This document shows positions 8,446 to 16,962 of a stretch of DNA of 64,000 nucleotides, one piece after another. A program made the translations under genes and the position numbers. The DNA comes from Pseudomonas fluorescens (GTDB lineage: Bacteria > Pseudomonadota > Gammaproteobacteria > Pseudomonadales > Pseudomonadaceae). The first letter of the stretch is position 1, and every line of letters begins with the position of its first letter. The DNA lies in the NCBI RefSeq assembly GCF_001623525.1, contig NZ_CP015225.1:6088501-6152500 (forward strand), in the 5' to 3' direction. The notes beneath the pieces were generated by a model, which did not search any database, was not told the origin of the DNA, and was given only the letters and a program-made list of their open reading frames with translations.

Positions 8446-8759
8446 ATCCCGGCGGCAGAGGGCGCCGGCCCCTGTGCGTGCGGTGGTGGCAGCTTGATGC
8501 TGTCACCGCCGGTCATGGCTTCGAGGATGGCCACGGCGCTGTGGCCCTGCTCAATGGCGATGCCGAACTGAATGCTTTGCACCAGGCGCTTGAGGCGCTC
8601 CGGGTCGTTGCGCTGCAGGGCGCTGATCATGCGTTTGGCGACGATGCGCCCGCTCTTGGACAGGGTCAGCATGATGCTGCCGTCCAGGCCCTGAATGCTC
8701 AGGTTGATTTGATAATGCGGCGCAAAGGCGTCGGTAATGATCTGAAAAGGGTTGTCCAT
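8442..8759 (-). CDS. DUF3509 family protein
   Basis: This 105-residue soluble protein is, as I recall, of the Pseudomonas-restricted DUF3509 family. It has an N-terminal NPFQIITDAFAPHY segment, an alternating strand region, and a helical ISALQRNDPERLKRLVQSIQ stretch ending in a Pro/Ala-rich tail. No catalytic motif or signal peptide is visible and its function is unknown. It converges on psiE with a 4-nt overlap of coding ends, so transcripts of the two genes must collide or share a very compact termination region. Confidence 0.75.
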   Translation of the reverse strand: MDNPFQIITDAFAPHYQINLSIQGLDGSIMLTLSKSGRIVAKRMISALQRNDPERLKRLVQSIQFGIAIEQGHSAVAILEAMTGGDSIKLPPPHAQGPAPSAAGI

Positions 8760-9265
8760 GATGCGTCACCGCCTGATTGAACGTGCAGTTGTTGACCGGC
8801 CATGATCGGGATTAGTTCGCAACGCCGGACCACCGGCCATTCCATGATCGTGTTCAGCTCAAGATTCCAGGGGCCAGGCAGGCCTCAGGATCAAAAGATC
8901 GCAGCCTGCGACAGCTCCTACAGGGAGTTAGCAAGTGGCATGCCGGAAAAACTGTCGGACAATGATCACGGAGCCTGGGCGCCGAACGCTCTGGAATGCG
9001 GCTGTGGTCGCTGCCCGTTTCGGGGCAATAACGCGCGGATGTTCGCTGACGGTGCAGGTGGGGAGGCGATTTACGGTGGGTAGGCAGGGCGGGGCAACTC
9101 CCGACATTAACAGCGCTTTTGCCTGTTGTCTGGCTTTATTTGCGTATGAATATTTATCTTTTTTTAGGGTTGAATTGTTCTTCCGCCAGCCCGACTCTGT
9201 ATTCAAGGGGCCGTTGCATCAACGTCGACGGCCCCCGGCGAGCTAGCTGAAATAAGGGATGAACT
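8760..9265. other. Non-coding gap with half repeat (8893-8925)
   Basis: About 500 nt separate the DUF3509 start from the HPF-like gene. At 8893-8925 the run AAAAGATCGCAGCCTGCGAC resembles one arm of the hairpin at 7295-7364 without a clean partner. Small ORFs here (for example 8935-9246) have basic, low-complexity translations with no family resemblance. The AT-rich part 9120-9180 probably carries the promoter of the HPF-like gene, but I could not fix its boxes. Confidence 0.5.
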
Positions 9266-9676
9266 ATGCAAATCCAAGTCAATAGCGATAACCATATTCA
9301 AAGCAGCATCCGACTGGAGGAGTGGGTACGTACTACCATCGAAAGCACGCTCGAACGTTATGAAGAGGACCTGACACGGGTCGAGGTTCATTTGCGGGAC
9401 GAGAACGGCGACAAGCCGGGTCCCCATGACCTGCGTTGCCAGCTTGAAGCACGGCCGAAGGGCCATCAGCCGATTTCCGTGACGCACAAGGCCGAATCGC
9501 TGGAACTGGCGATCGAAGGCGCGGCCGCCAAACTTGAAAATGCCCTGGAGCATTTGTTCGGCAAACTGCGCGGCAAGCGCGCCGCCGTTGAGAAGCCGAG
9601 TGAATCCGTAGCCTTGGCCGATGCGATGCTGGAAGAGGAATTCCTGGAAAACGAACGCGCCGCGCTTCACGGCTGA
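9266..9676 (+). CDS. HPF/RaiA family ribosome-associated protein
   Basis: This 136-residue protein starts MQIQVNSDNHI and has the beta-alpha-beta-beta-beta-alpha ribosome-hibernation core to about residue 100, including RVEVHLRDENG and DLRCQLEARPKG. It is followed by a short acidic tail. It lacks the C-terminal dimerisation domain of long HPF. Family members bind the 30S decoding centre and inactivate ribosomes under stress. It is not in the rpoN operon, where the standard Pseudomonas hpf sits, so it is probably an additional paralogue. AAGGG precedes the ATG. It stands alone, with its own terminator at 9704-9727. Confidence 0.82.
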   Translation: MQIQVNSDNHIQSSIRLEEWVRTTIESTLERYEEDLTRVEVHLRDENGDKPGPHDLRCQLEARPKGHQPISVTHKAESLELAIEGAAAKLENALEHLFGKLRGKRAAVEKPSESVALADAMLEEEFLENERAALHG

Positions 9677-9703
9677 AACCTCGTTCACTTCACGTACCGA
9701 AAA

Positions 9704-9727
9704 ACGGGCCTGCAATCGCAGGCCCGT
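9704..9727. terminator. Bidirectional terminator between HPF-like gene and fecA
   Basis: ACGGGCCTGC-AATC-GCAGGCCCGT is a perfect 10-bp stem with a tetraloop, with A-rich sequence on the left and CTTGTTT on the right. It lies between the convergent 3' ends of the HPF-like gene and fecA. Confidence 0.85.
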
Positions 9728-9757
9728 CTTGTTTCAGCGGTTCACCGTAGCCCCGAA

Positions 9758-12097
9758 TCAAAACGCCACGGACGTCTGCACATACACCGTGCGCGGTTCC
9801 CCCACGTACTTGCCTCGGTTGTTGTCGTCGAACGAGCGGGTGAAGTATTGGGTATTGAAGATGTTCTTCACGCCCACCGCCACGTTCAGGTCCGACAGTT
9901 GCGGGCCGAAATCATAGGCAGCGCGGCTGCTGAACAGCATGTAGCCGGGGATATTGCCGGTACTGCCGTCGGCGCTTTCAGCCCGGGTGTTGGCGTTGTC
10001 GGCAAACTGCGCGCTCTGATAGGTGCTGTCCAGGTTCAGCTTCCACGGCCCGTCTGTATAACCCACGCCCAGTGTGCCTTTGTGCTTCGAAGAGAATGGC
10101 ACGCGGTTGCCTTTGTTCGGTCCGTCTTCACGAATGGTGGCATCGACGAAGGCATACGTGGCATACACGTCGAAACCGGCCAGTGCAGGGCTCAGGACAT
10201 CAAGGGCGTAGTTGATGCTGGTTTCGATGCCTTGGTGGCGAGTCTCGCCTCGGGCGATCACCGAATCGTTGGTCTGATTGCTTTCATACTGGTTGTCGAA
10301 GTTGATCAGGAACGCGCCGATCTCCGCCCGCAGGTTGCCATCGTCATAGCGGGTGCCAAGCTCCCAGGTGCGGGCCTTTTCCGGTTTCACTTCGCCGCTG
10401 CTGACACGGTTGGGCATCTGGCTGTACTGCACACTGCCGAACGAGCCTTCGGTGTTGGCATACAGATTCCACTCATCGGTCAGGTGATACAGCACGTTCA
10501 ATGCCGGCAAGGCCGTGTTGTAGTCGCCCTTGTACTTCACATTCGTCAGGTTGTTGGTCTGCTGGGATTCGATCATTTCGTAGCGAACACCCGGCGTGAT
10601 GGTCCATTTTCCGATGTCGATCCGGTCATCGATGAAAAATGCATTGGCCTCGGTGCCCCCGCGCGTATCACGGTCGTTGCGGCTGGAGGTTGTCGGCAAT
10701 TCGTTGCTGGCGATCGGCGTGCGGTATCGCAGTTCGTGGCCGGCCTCGTTGATGTAGCGATAGCCGATGCCAACCTCGTGGCTGGTCGGGCCGAGGTCGA
10801 AACCCTGGGCGAAACGGGTTTCCAGGCCGCGTACCCAATATTCACGGGGTGACAGGGACAGGAAGGTGCCTTGGTCCAGGTAGCCGCTGCGCAAGGTCTT
10901 GGTGAAGAACGTGCTGGCGGTGAATTCCCGGCGGTCCTGTTGGTAGCGGTAGCCGACATTGACCAGGGTGCGACGGCCCCAGAAACGGTCGTTCGGACGC
11001 GTGGATTGATAGGGGTCGGCATTGTAGTCGGCCACATTCAGGCCGCCGGGCATGTCGGCCTCGCCTTCGTAATACTGGGCCATGGCATTGAAACTGTTGG
11101 CCTCGTCCAACTGGTAGTTGCCCTTGAGGATCAGGTCATCGATTTGTGTGTCGCTGTGTTCGCGCCAGTCGCCGCCGCGGGTGCCGGAATACAGCAGGGC
11201 ACCGCCCAAGCCGTTGTCGGCGGTGCCGCCGGCCAGCAGATTGGAGGAGGTCTTGAAGCCGTCATGGCTGGAGGACGGGCTCGTCTCGGTCTGCAAGCCC
11301 CCTTTTACCGTGGGTGCATCGGGAATCGCCCGCGTCACGAAGTTGACCACGCCGCCGACGTTTTGCGGGCCGTAGCGCACTGCGCCGCCGCCGCGCACGA
11401 CATCTACCGCGTCCATGTTACCCATGCTGACCGGCGCGAACGATAGCTGCGGTTGGCCGTAAGGTGCGAAAGGCACCGGGATGCCGTCCATCAGCACCGT
11501 GGAGCGTGAAGCCAGGCGAGGGTTGAGCCCGCGAATACCGAAGTTCAGCGCCATGTCATGGCTACCAGTGCCATTGTTTTCCGGTGCATTGACGCCGGGA
11601 ATGCGATTGAGCACATCCCGCGCCTGCGTCGCACCCTGGCGTTCGAACGTTTCACGGCGGATAACGTCACGGGCGCCGGGGTGTTCGAAGACATTGGCCT
11701 GCGCGGCGTCGCCGAGCCAGTCTCCGACCACGGTGGTGGTGCCGATGTCCAGCGCGGTGGTGGTGGCCGGCTGCAGGCTGAAGGCATTATCTCCCTCGGG
11801 CCGGGCTTGCAGGCCTGTGCCTTCGAGCAGCGCACTGAGCCCTTGCTCTGGGCTGTAGCTGCCTTCCAGGCCACGACTCTGCAGACCAGCGGTCGTCTGC
11901 GAGCCGAAGGAAATCAACACCCCGGCCTCCCGCCCGAACTGATTGAGGGCATTTTCCAGTGACGACGGCGCGATGTGATAGGCCTTGGCATCTGCAGCCT
12001 GTACGCAAGGCAGTGCGACGAAACTCAAGCTGGCCCCCAGGAGCCATTGACGCACGGTACGGGCGAGCGGGGTGAGGCGGGTAGGTTGCTGCGGCAT
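9758..12097 (-). CDS. fecA: TonB-dependent ferric citrate receptor with signalling domain
   Basis: This 779-residue outer-membrane receptor has a signal peptide (about 1-34, ending VQA-ADA), an N-terminal STN signalling domain that talks to FecR, a plug, and a 22-strand barrel ending in a C-terminal Phe. The plug stretch ENNGTGSHDMALNFGIRGL and the following RLASRSTVLMDG are nearly identical to E. coli FecA as I recall it, so ferric dicitrate is the likely ligand. I chose the ATG at 12097 because it gives a normal signal peptide; an in-frame GTG at 12148 would add 17 polar residues in front of it. It lies downstream of fecR and fecI in the same direction. No fecBCDE follows. Confidence 0.9.
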   Translation of the reverse strand: MPQQPTRLTPLARTVRQWLLGASLSFVALPCVQAADAKAYHIAPSSLENALNQFGREAGVLISFGSQTTAGLQSRGLEGSYSPEQGLSALLEGTGLQARPEGDNAFSLQPATTTALDIGTTTVVGDWLGDAAQANVFEHPGARDVIRRETFERQGATQARDVLNRIPGVNAPENNGTGSHDMALNFGIRGLNPRLASRSTVLMDGIPVPFAPYGQPQLSFAPVSMGNMDAVDVVRGGGAVRYGPQNVGGVVNFVTRAIPDAPTVKGGLQTETSPSSSHDGFKTSSNLLAGGTADNGLGGALLYSGTRGGDWREHSDTQIDDLILKGNYQLDEANSFNAMAQYYEGEADMPGGLNVADYNADPYQSTRPNDRFWGRRTLVNVGYRYQQDRREFTASTFFTKTLRSGYLDQGTFLSLSPREYWVRGLETRFAQGFDLGPTSHEVGIGYRYINEAGHELRYRTPIASNELPTTSSRNDRDTRGGTEANAFFIDDRIDIGKWTITPGVRYEMIESQQTNNLTNVKYKGDYNTALPALNVLYHLTDEWNLYANTEGSFGSVQYSQMPNRVSSGEVKPEKARTWELGTRYDDGNLRAEIGAFLINFDNQYESNQTNDSVIARGETRHQGIETSINYALDVLSPALAGFDVYATYAFVDATIREDGPNKGNRVPFSSKHKGTLGVGYTDGPWKLNLDSTYQSAQFADNANTRAESADGSTGNIPGYMLFSSRAAYDFGPQLSDLNVAVGVKNIFNTQYFTRSFDDNNRGKYVGEPRTVYVQTSVAF

Positions 12098-12206
12098 GGA
12101 TGAGGATCCCGAGAAGGTTGTATCGAAGTGGCTTTCCTTCTCTGTCACCCGAGTCCGGGAAAACGGCTCACGGTTGCGTGTTTTTTTCTGGCAAGACGAT
12201 CATGGT

Positions 12207-13166
12207 TCAAGCGCGAGCCTCGACCGAGACCCAATAGCGAGTAAAGCGGCGTACGTTTACCGGCAGGCTGACCTCCAGCAGATCGAGGATTCGTTCGCTG
12301 TTGTCCAGCGGATAAGTTCCGGAGATCAACAGGTTGGCGACCGCCTCGTCGCAGCGCAATTGGCCGCGGCGATACCGGCCGAGTTCGTCGAGAAAGTCCG
12401 CCAGGCGCATGTGCGCAGCTATCAGCATGCCTTCCGTCCAGGCACCGCTGTTGGCATCCAGCGCCGTGGCGGGCCCGGCGCCGTTGATGCCAAGGCTCAG
12501 TTGCCGTGATGTGCCCAGCAACGAAGACGGGCCGTTTCGGCTGCGAATGTCCACCTCGCCGTCAAACACCGCCACTTGGGTGTGTTCCGGATATTCACGT
12601 ACGTTGAACCGGGCGTTGCGGCTTTCCAGCCGGCCATGGGCGGTCAGTACGTACAGGGGCCTGGGGTCCCGGGCCGCAGTCAACAACAGTTCACCCTCCA
12701 GCAGGCGGATCAAGCGACGCTGAGCGTCGAAGCGAACGTCGACCGCGCTGCCGCTGTTGAGCTGCAACTGGCTGCCGTCATCCAGCATCAGGCGACGCCG
12801 TTCGCCCACCGGGCTGCGGAAATCGGCCATCAAGGGTGGCAGCCATTGGCGCTCACGCAGGCCCCAGGCCAACGTTGAGCCGGCCCCCAGTACCAGCAAC
12901 GTCTTGAGTGCCCGCCGCCGCATGGCGGACTTCGGTGCATTGAGGGCCGCATGGGCTAACGCAGGGGATACGCTACGCAGCCGTTGATTGACCCGTTGGA
13001 TATGTTCCCAGGCGCGGCGATGTTCGCTATGGGCATCGAGCCATTGCTCCCAGGCTTGCTGCTGGCGGGTGTCGAGTGGACCTTGCTGTATTTCCAGGAG
13101 CCAGTGCACGGCCTGCTCGGCGACTTGGGTGCTGACGTCAGGTGCGCCATTGATCGACGGGGTCAT
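12207..13166 (-). CDS. fecR: FecR anti-sigma factor / sigma regulator
   Basis: This 319-residue inner-membrane regulator has a cytoplasmic N-terminal segment with the usual Trp-rich pattern (VHWLLEIQ, WEQWL, HRRAWEHI), one membrane helix near residues 88-105, and a periplasmic FecR domain containing GERRRLMLDDGSQLQLNSGS. The C-terminal part contacts the FecA signalling domain. It transmits receptor occupancy to FecI, and in E. coli it is required for FecI activity. The start overlaps the fecI stop by 4 nt (ATGA), so the two are coupled. fecA follows after 109 nt. Confidence 0.92.
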   Translation of the reverse strand: MTPSINGAPDVSTQVAEQAVHWLLEIQQGPLDTRQQQAWEQWLDAHSEHRRAWEHIQRVNQRLRSVSPALAHAALNAPKSAMRRRALKTLLVLGAGSTLAWGLRERQWLPPLMADFRSPVGERRRLMLDDGSQLQLNSGSAVDVRFDAQRRLIRLLEGELLLTAARDPRPLYVLTAHGRLESRNARFNVREYPEHTQVAVFDGEVDIRSRNGPSSLLGTSRQLSLGINGAGPATALDANSGAWTEGMLIAAHMRLADFLDELGRYRRGQLRCDEAVANLLISGTYPLDNSERILDLLEVSLPVNVRRFTRYWVSVEARA

Positions 13167-13651
13167 AAAGCAAAGTAGCAGCGCATCGCTGCCTTGTTCA
13201 GATGGCGCTTGACCGTTGCCAGGGAAATCCCCAGTTCACGGGCGATTTCGTTGTAGGTCAGGCCATCGACCTGGGCCAGCAGAAACGCCTGCTTGACCGC
13301 TCGCGGCAACCCATCGAGCAGTTGATCCAGTTCCGTCAGGGTTTGCAGGATGATTGCCCGTTCTTCCTCCGACGGCGCCACCTGCTCCGGCAGTTGGGCG
13401 AGGGTGTCGAGGTAGGCGCGCTCCAGGTCCTGGCGGCGGTAATGGTTGAACAGTACGCGCTTGGCAATAGTCGTAAGGAACGCGCGGGGTTCCAGGATAG
13501 GCTGCGGATCGCGCGTCGTCAGTACGCGCATGAACGTGTCCTGCGTCAGGTCGGCGGCACTGTCGGGGCAGCCGAGTTTTCTTCGCAACCAGCTGTTGAG
13601 CCAACTGTGATGGGCGTTGTAGAGCACTTCGACGGTGTGTGCAGGCGGCAA
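13163..13651 (-). CDS. fecI: ECF sigma factor FecI
   Basis: This 162-residue sigma-70 family ECF factor has a region 2 (HHSWLNSWLRRKLG through DLTQDTFMRVL and FLTTIAKRVLFNHYRR) and a region 4 helix-turn-helix (LTYNEIARELGISLATVKRH). It resembles E. coli FecI closely in size and motifs. It would direct RNA polymerase to the fecA promoter when FecR signals. No ATG fits: the reading begins with TTG at 13651, with GGGAT just upstream and an in-frame stop shortly before. A Fur-like palindrome lies 36-50 nt upstream. Confidence 0.9.
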   Translation of the reverse strand: MPPAHTVEVLYNAHHSWLNSWLRRKLGCPDSAADLTQDTFMRVLTTRDPQPILEPRAFLTTIAKRVLFNHYRRQDLERAYLDTLAQLPEQVAPSEEERAIILQTLTELDQLLDGLPRAVKQAFLLAQVDGLTYNEIARELGISLATVKRHLNKAAMRCYFAL

Positions 13652-13686
13652 CGAGGAACATCCCGACAGCGCTGAGCTGTGCTAGA

Positions 13687-13701
13687 GAACAAGAATTGTT
13701 C
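13687..13701. promoter_or_regulatory. Candidate Fur box upstream of fecI
   Basis: GAACAAGAATTGTTC is a perfect inverted repeat (6-3-6) placed 36-50 nt before the fecI start. Fur sites are AT-rich palindromes of related form, and fecI genes are normally Fur-repressed, so the position supports the call. The match to the Fur consensus itself is only partial. Confidence 0.45.
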
Positions 13702-13780
13702 GCATTGTAGGGGCGCGGCAGTAGCTACGGCAATCGGGATCAGTGCCTGGTTGTTTCATTTGACCGGAGCGCGGTGGTGC

Positions 13781-14656
13781 CTAGCGCAAGAATGCCTGTC
13801 GATATTCCCCGGGGCTTGCCCCCAAGGTCTGGCGAAAACGATTGGTGAAGTGGCTGGCGCTGGCAAATCCGCAGGCCAGCGCCACGTCGCCCAGTGGTTG
13901 TGAGGTGGTGCGCAGCAAATGCCGCGCGCAGGTCAAGCGTCTGGCCAGCACATATTGATGAGGAGGCAGCCCGAAGCTTTCGCGGAACATTCGCGCGAAG
14001 TGGTATTCGGACAACGCACACAACGCCGCCAATTGGCCGAGGCTGATGGCATCGGCCAAGTGGCTGTCGACGTAATCCACCAGCAACCGCCGCTGATGAG
14101 CGGCCAGGCCGCCTTTGAGGCGAAGTCCCTGGCGCTGGCCGACCTGGCTGAGCAGCAAGTGGTTGAGCAGGTCATGGGCCAGGCTGGTGGTCAACAGGCG
14201 TTCCCCGGGTTCGTCCCAGTTCAGCGCGATCAACTGGCGAAAGCGATGCGCCTGTCGCGGGTCGTCGAGGAATGTCTCCTCGTGCAATTGCACCTGCCGC
14301 GGTTCGCGGTCCAGTAGCGTGATGCACCCAAGGGCGAATTGTTCAGCGCTGAAATACAGATGGGCGAGGCGAATGTCGCCGTTGATGACCCAGGCCGATT
14401 CATGCCCGGCCGGCAGGATGCAGAGTTTGTCCGGTGCCCCCGTGGTGTCGGGCCGCTCGCGGCGAAACGTACCGGTGCCGCCAGCGATGTAGCACGACAG
14501 CGTATGGTGCGTTGGCGCCTCGTAGTCCCGGGCGTCGTGGTGGTTGCTCCACAAAGCGGCCGCCATGCCGTCTCCGAGCTCGGCGCTGTGCTCCAGGCGA
14601 GCATTGGGTGAGCTGTTGAGGGCTTGAAAGACTTGTAGGGTTTGCAGTGTGGACAT
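13781..14656 (-). CDS. AraC family transcriptional regulator
   Basis: This 291-residue regulator has an N-terminal cupin-like sensor domain (about 15-165) and a C-terminal AraC DNA-binding domain with two helix-turn-helix units. The first is around ISLGQLAALCALSEYHFARMFRE, and the second around LGDVALACGFASASHFTNRF with a GASPGEYR ending. The ATG is preceded by GGAGA at good spacing. It is divergent from the EamA exporter gene across 136 nt, the usual layout for a regulator and its target. The ligand is unknown. It reads toward fecI, but the Fur-like site in between argues for separate control. Confidence 0.88.
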   Translation of the reverse strand: MSTLQTLQVFQALNSSPNARLEHSAELGDGMAAALWSNHHDARDYEAPTHHTLSCYIAGGTGTFRRERPDTTGAPDKLCILPAGHESAWVINGDIRLAHLYFSAEQFALGCITLLDREPRQVQLHEETFLDDPRQAHRFRQLIALNWDEPGERLLTTSLAHDLLNHLLLSQVGQRQGLRLKGGLAAHQRRLLVDYVDSHLADAISLGQLAALCALSEYHFARMFRESFGLPPHQYVLARRLTCARHLLRTTSQPLGDVALACGFASASHFTNRFRQTLGASPGEYRQAFLR

Positions 14657-14792
14657 GATCGGTTCTCCAACGCTTGCATCCTACTCTGTCGGTCGATCCG
14701 TGCCAGCCTGTCAGCCGACAAAACCGCAAGTTTACGCAAGCGCCGGGTCAATGGCAGCGGGACACTGAGCGTCATTGTCAGGAGCCGTCACC

Positions 14793-15695
14793 ATGAACCT
14801 CTCGTTGTACCTGCTTACCGTGCTCATCTGGGGCACCACCTGGATTGCCCTGAAATTGCAGTTGGGCGTCGTCGCCATTCCCGTGTCGATTGTCTATCGC
14901 TTCGGCCTTGCAGCCCTGATCCTGTTTGCGATGCTCTTGCTCAGCCGGCGCTTGCAGGTGATGAATCGGCGCGGCCATTTGATTTGCGTTGCCCAGGGCC
15001 TGTGTCTGTTCTGCATTAATTTCATGTGCTTCCTGACTGCCAGCCAGTGGATTCCCAGCGGGTTGGTCGCTGTGGTGTTTTCCACCGCCACGCTCTGGAA
15101 CGCCCTCAATGCCCGCGTGTTCTTCGGTCAGCGGATTGCCCGTAACGTGCTGTTGGGGGGCGGCCTGGGGCTTTCGGGGCTGGCCTTGCTGTTCTGGCCG
15201 GAACTGGCCGGCCACAGCGCAAGCCCGCAAACGGTGCTCGGTTTGGCACTGGCGCTGCTGGGGACGTTGTGTTTTTCGGCGGGCAACATGCTGTCGAGCC
15301 TGCAGCAGAAGGCGGGCCTCAAGCCGTTGACCACCAACGCCTGGGGCATGGCCTATGGCGCGGCGATGCTGGCGGTGTGGTGTGCGTTCAAAGGCATTCC
15401 GTTCGACATGGAATGGAACACGCGCTACATCGGCTCGCTGTTGTACTTGGTGATCCCAGGTTCGGTGATCGGCTTTACGGCCTATCTGACGCTGGTGGGA
15501 CGCATGGGCCCGGAGCGAGCGGCGTATTGCACCGTGTTGTTCCCGGTGGTGGCGTTGAATGTCTCGGCGTTTGCCGAAGGGTATCAGTGGACCGCGCCGG
15601 CGCTGGTCGGGTTGGTCCTGGTGATGCTGGGGAACGTGCTGGTGTTCCGCAAGCCGCGGCCGGTGGCGACGAATGTCGCGCTGGGTGCCCGCTGA
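14793..15695 (+). CDS. EamA/DMT family transporter
   Basis: This 300-residue inner-membrane protein has about ten membrane helices in two EamA repeats (roughly 1-135 and 145-290). It belongs to the drug/metabolite transporter superfamily, whose members export amino acids, metabolites or toxic compounds. The N terminus LYLLTVLIWGTTWIALK is typical. The ATG at 14793 is chosen because CAGGAGCC lies 8 nt before it; an upstream TTG at 14775 lacks such a site. It is divergent from the AraC gene, its likely regulator. The substrate is not predictable from the sequence. Confidence 0.88.
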   Translation: MNLSLYLLTVLIWGTTWIALKLQLGVVAIPVSIVYRFGLAALILFAMLLLSRRLQVMNRRGHLICVAQGLCLFCINFMCFLTASQWIPSGLVAVVFSTATLWNALNARVFFGQRIARNVLLGGGLGLSGLALLFWPELAGHSASPQTVLGLALALLGTLCFSAGNMLSSLQQKAGLKPLTTNAWGMAYGAAMLAVWCAFKGIPFDMEWNTRYIGSLLYLVIPGSVIGFTAYLTLVGRMGPERAAYCTVLFPVVALNVSAFAEGYQWTAPALVGLVLVMLGNVLVFRKPRPVATNVALGAR

Positions 15696-15719
15696 GACAG
15701 AACGCCTGGCGATAACCCC

Positions 15720-15843
15720 GTGGCGAGGGAGCTTGCTCCCGCTGGGCTGCGCAGCAGCCCCCTGCGGTTTATCTGACGCTTTGCGGTGGTAGACAGACCT
15801 TGGGGTTGCTTCGCAACCCAGCGGGAGCAAGCTCCCTCGCCAC
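15720..15843. repeat. REPIN, type 1 (two inverted arms)
   Basis: GTGGCGAGGGAGCTTGCTCCC followed by a GCTGGGCTGCGCAGCAGCCCC hairpin faces an inverted copy ending in CTCCCTCGCCAC, with a short unrelated spacer. It fills the convergent gap between the EamA gene and the 2-hydroxyacid dehydrogenase gene. Confidence 0.88.
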
Positions 15844-15875
15844 GGTGTGTTCCGCCGGGGACTTTTGCGGAAGGT

Positions 15876-16847
15876 TTACTTCCAGACTTGCGGGTTGACC
15901 AGGTTCTTTGGTCGCTCGCCCAACAAGGCACTGCGCAAGTTATCCACAGCCAGATTGGCCATGGCCTCACGGGTTTCGTGAGTCGCCGAGCCAATGTGGG
16001 GCAAGGTCACGGCGTTTTTCAGCTGGAATAGCGGCGATTCGGCCAATGGCTCTTTCTCGTAGACATCCAGCCCGGCACCGCGGATGCGGTTGTTCTGCAA
16101 CGCTTCGATCAACGCGGGTTCGTCGACCACAGGGCCCCGGGAAATGTTGACCAGGATGGCGCTCGGTTTCATCAGGCCCAGTTCACGCTGGCCGATCAGG
16201 TGGCGGGTCTTCTCGCTCAACGGTACGACGAGGCAGACGAAGTCCGCTTCGGCCAGCAACTGATCCAATTCTCGAAACTGTGCGCCCAGTTGGTTTTCCA
16301 GTTCAGTCTTGCGACTGTTGCCGCTGTAGAGGATTGGCATGTTGAATCCAAGTCGGCCACGCCGGGCAATGGCCGCGCCGATATTGCCCATGCCGACGAT
16401 ACCCAGGGTCTTGCCATGTACATCGCTGCCGAACAGTTGCGGGCCGACTGTCGCCTGCCATTGGCCAGCCTTGGTCCAGGCGTCCAGCTCTGCCACGCGC
16501 CGGGCGCTGCTCATCAGCAGGGCGAAGGCCAGGTCGGCGGTACTTTCGGTGAGTACGTCGGGGGTGTTGGTGAGCATGATCCCACGTTCATTGAAGTAGG
16601 CCAGGTCATAGTTGTCGTAGCCCACCGACACGCTGGAGACCACTTGCAGGTTCGTGGCGCTCTGCAGTTGCTCGCGGCCGAGCTTGCGACCGACACCGAT
16701 CAGCCCGTGGACGTGAGGCAAGGCTTCGTTGAACTGCGCGTTGATGTCGCCGTTCGACGGGTTGGGGACGATCACGTCGAAGTCCTGGCGCAGGCGTTCG
16801 ATCATGGGGGGCGTGATACGGCTGAAGGCAAGTACGGTTTTTTTCAT
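15876..16847 (-). CDS. D-2-hydroxyacid dehydrogenase (2-ketogluconate/glyoxylate reductase type)
   Basis: This 323-residue NAD(P)H-dependent oxidoreductase resembles GhrB/TkrA, which reduce glyoxylate, hydroxypyruvate or 2-ketogluconate. The Rossmann motif is GMGNIG (152-157). The catalytic set is Arg237 (ISRGPVVDE), Glu266 and His284 (LPHIGSATH). The ATG at 16847 gives the family start MKKTVLAFSR; an extension to 16889 would add 14 residues unlike the family. It is a single gene followed by a REPIN. The substrate within the family is undecided from the sequence. Confidence 0.88.
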   Translation of the reverse strand: MKKTVLAFSRITPPMIERLRQDFDVIVPNPSNGDINAQFNEALPHVHGLIGVGRKLGREQLQSATNLQVVSSVSVGYDNYDLAYFNERGIMLTNTPDVLTESTADLAFALLMSSARRVAELDAWTKAGQWQATVGPQLFGSDVHGKTLGIVGMGNIGAAIARRGRLGFNMPILYSGNSRKTELENQLGAQFRELDQLLAEADFVCLVVPLSEKTRHLIGQRELGLMKPSAILVNISRGPVVDEPALIEALQNNRIRGAGLDVYEKEPLAESPLFQLKNAVTLPHIGSATHETREAMANLAVDNLRSALLGERPKNLVNPQVWK

Positions 16848-16962
16848 CGTGCAAGGCTCATCTGCAGGGAATACCAAGCACGCTAACATTCATGGCGCGG
16901 GTTAGGCGAGAGGGGAGAGTGTAATCGCAGCGCCGCCAGTCCTCTGGGGGATCTTTACAGAC

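Noticed and set aside
8935..9246. 103-codon ORF in the gap before the HPF-like gene
   Set aside because: The composition is arbitrary and it has no ribosome site. A minus-strand ORF overlaps it equally well, so nothing supports coding.
12110..12140. FecI-type promoter (GGAAAG and TCGG) upstream of fecA
   Set aside because: The putative -10 would lie only about a dozen bases before the chosen fecA start and the match is partial, so I did not list it.
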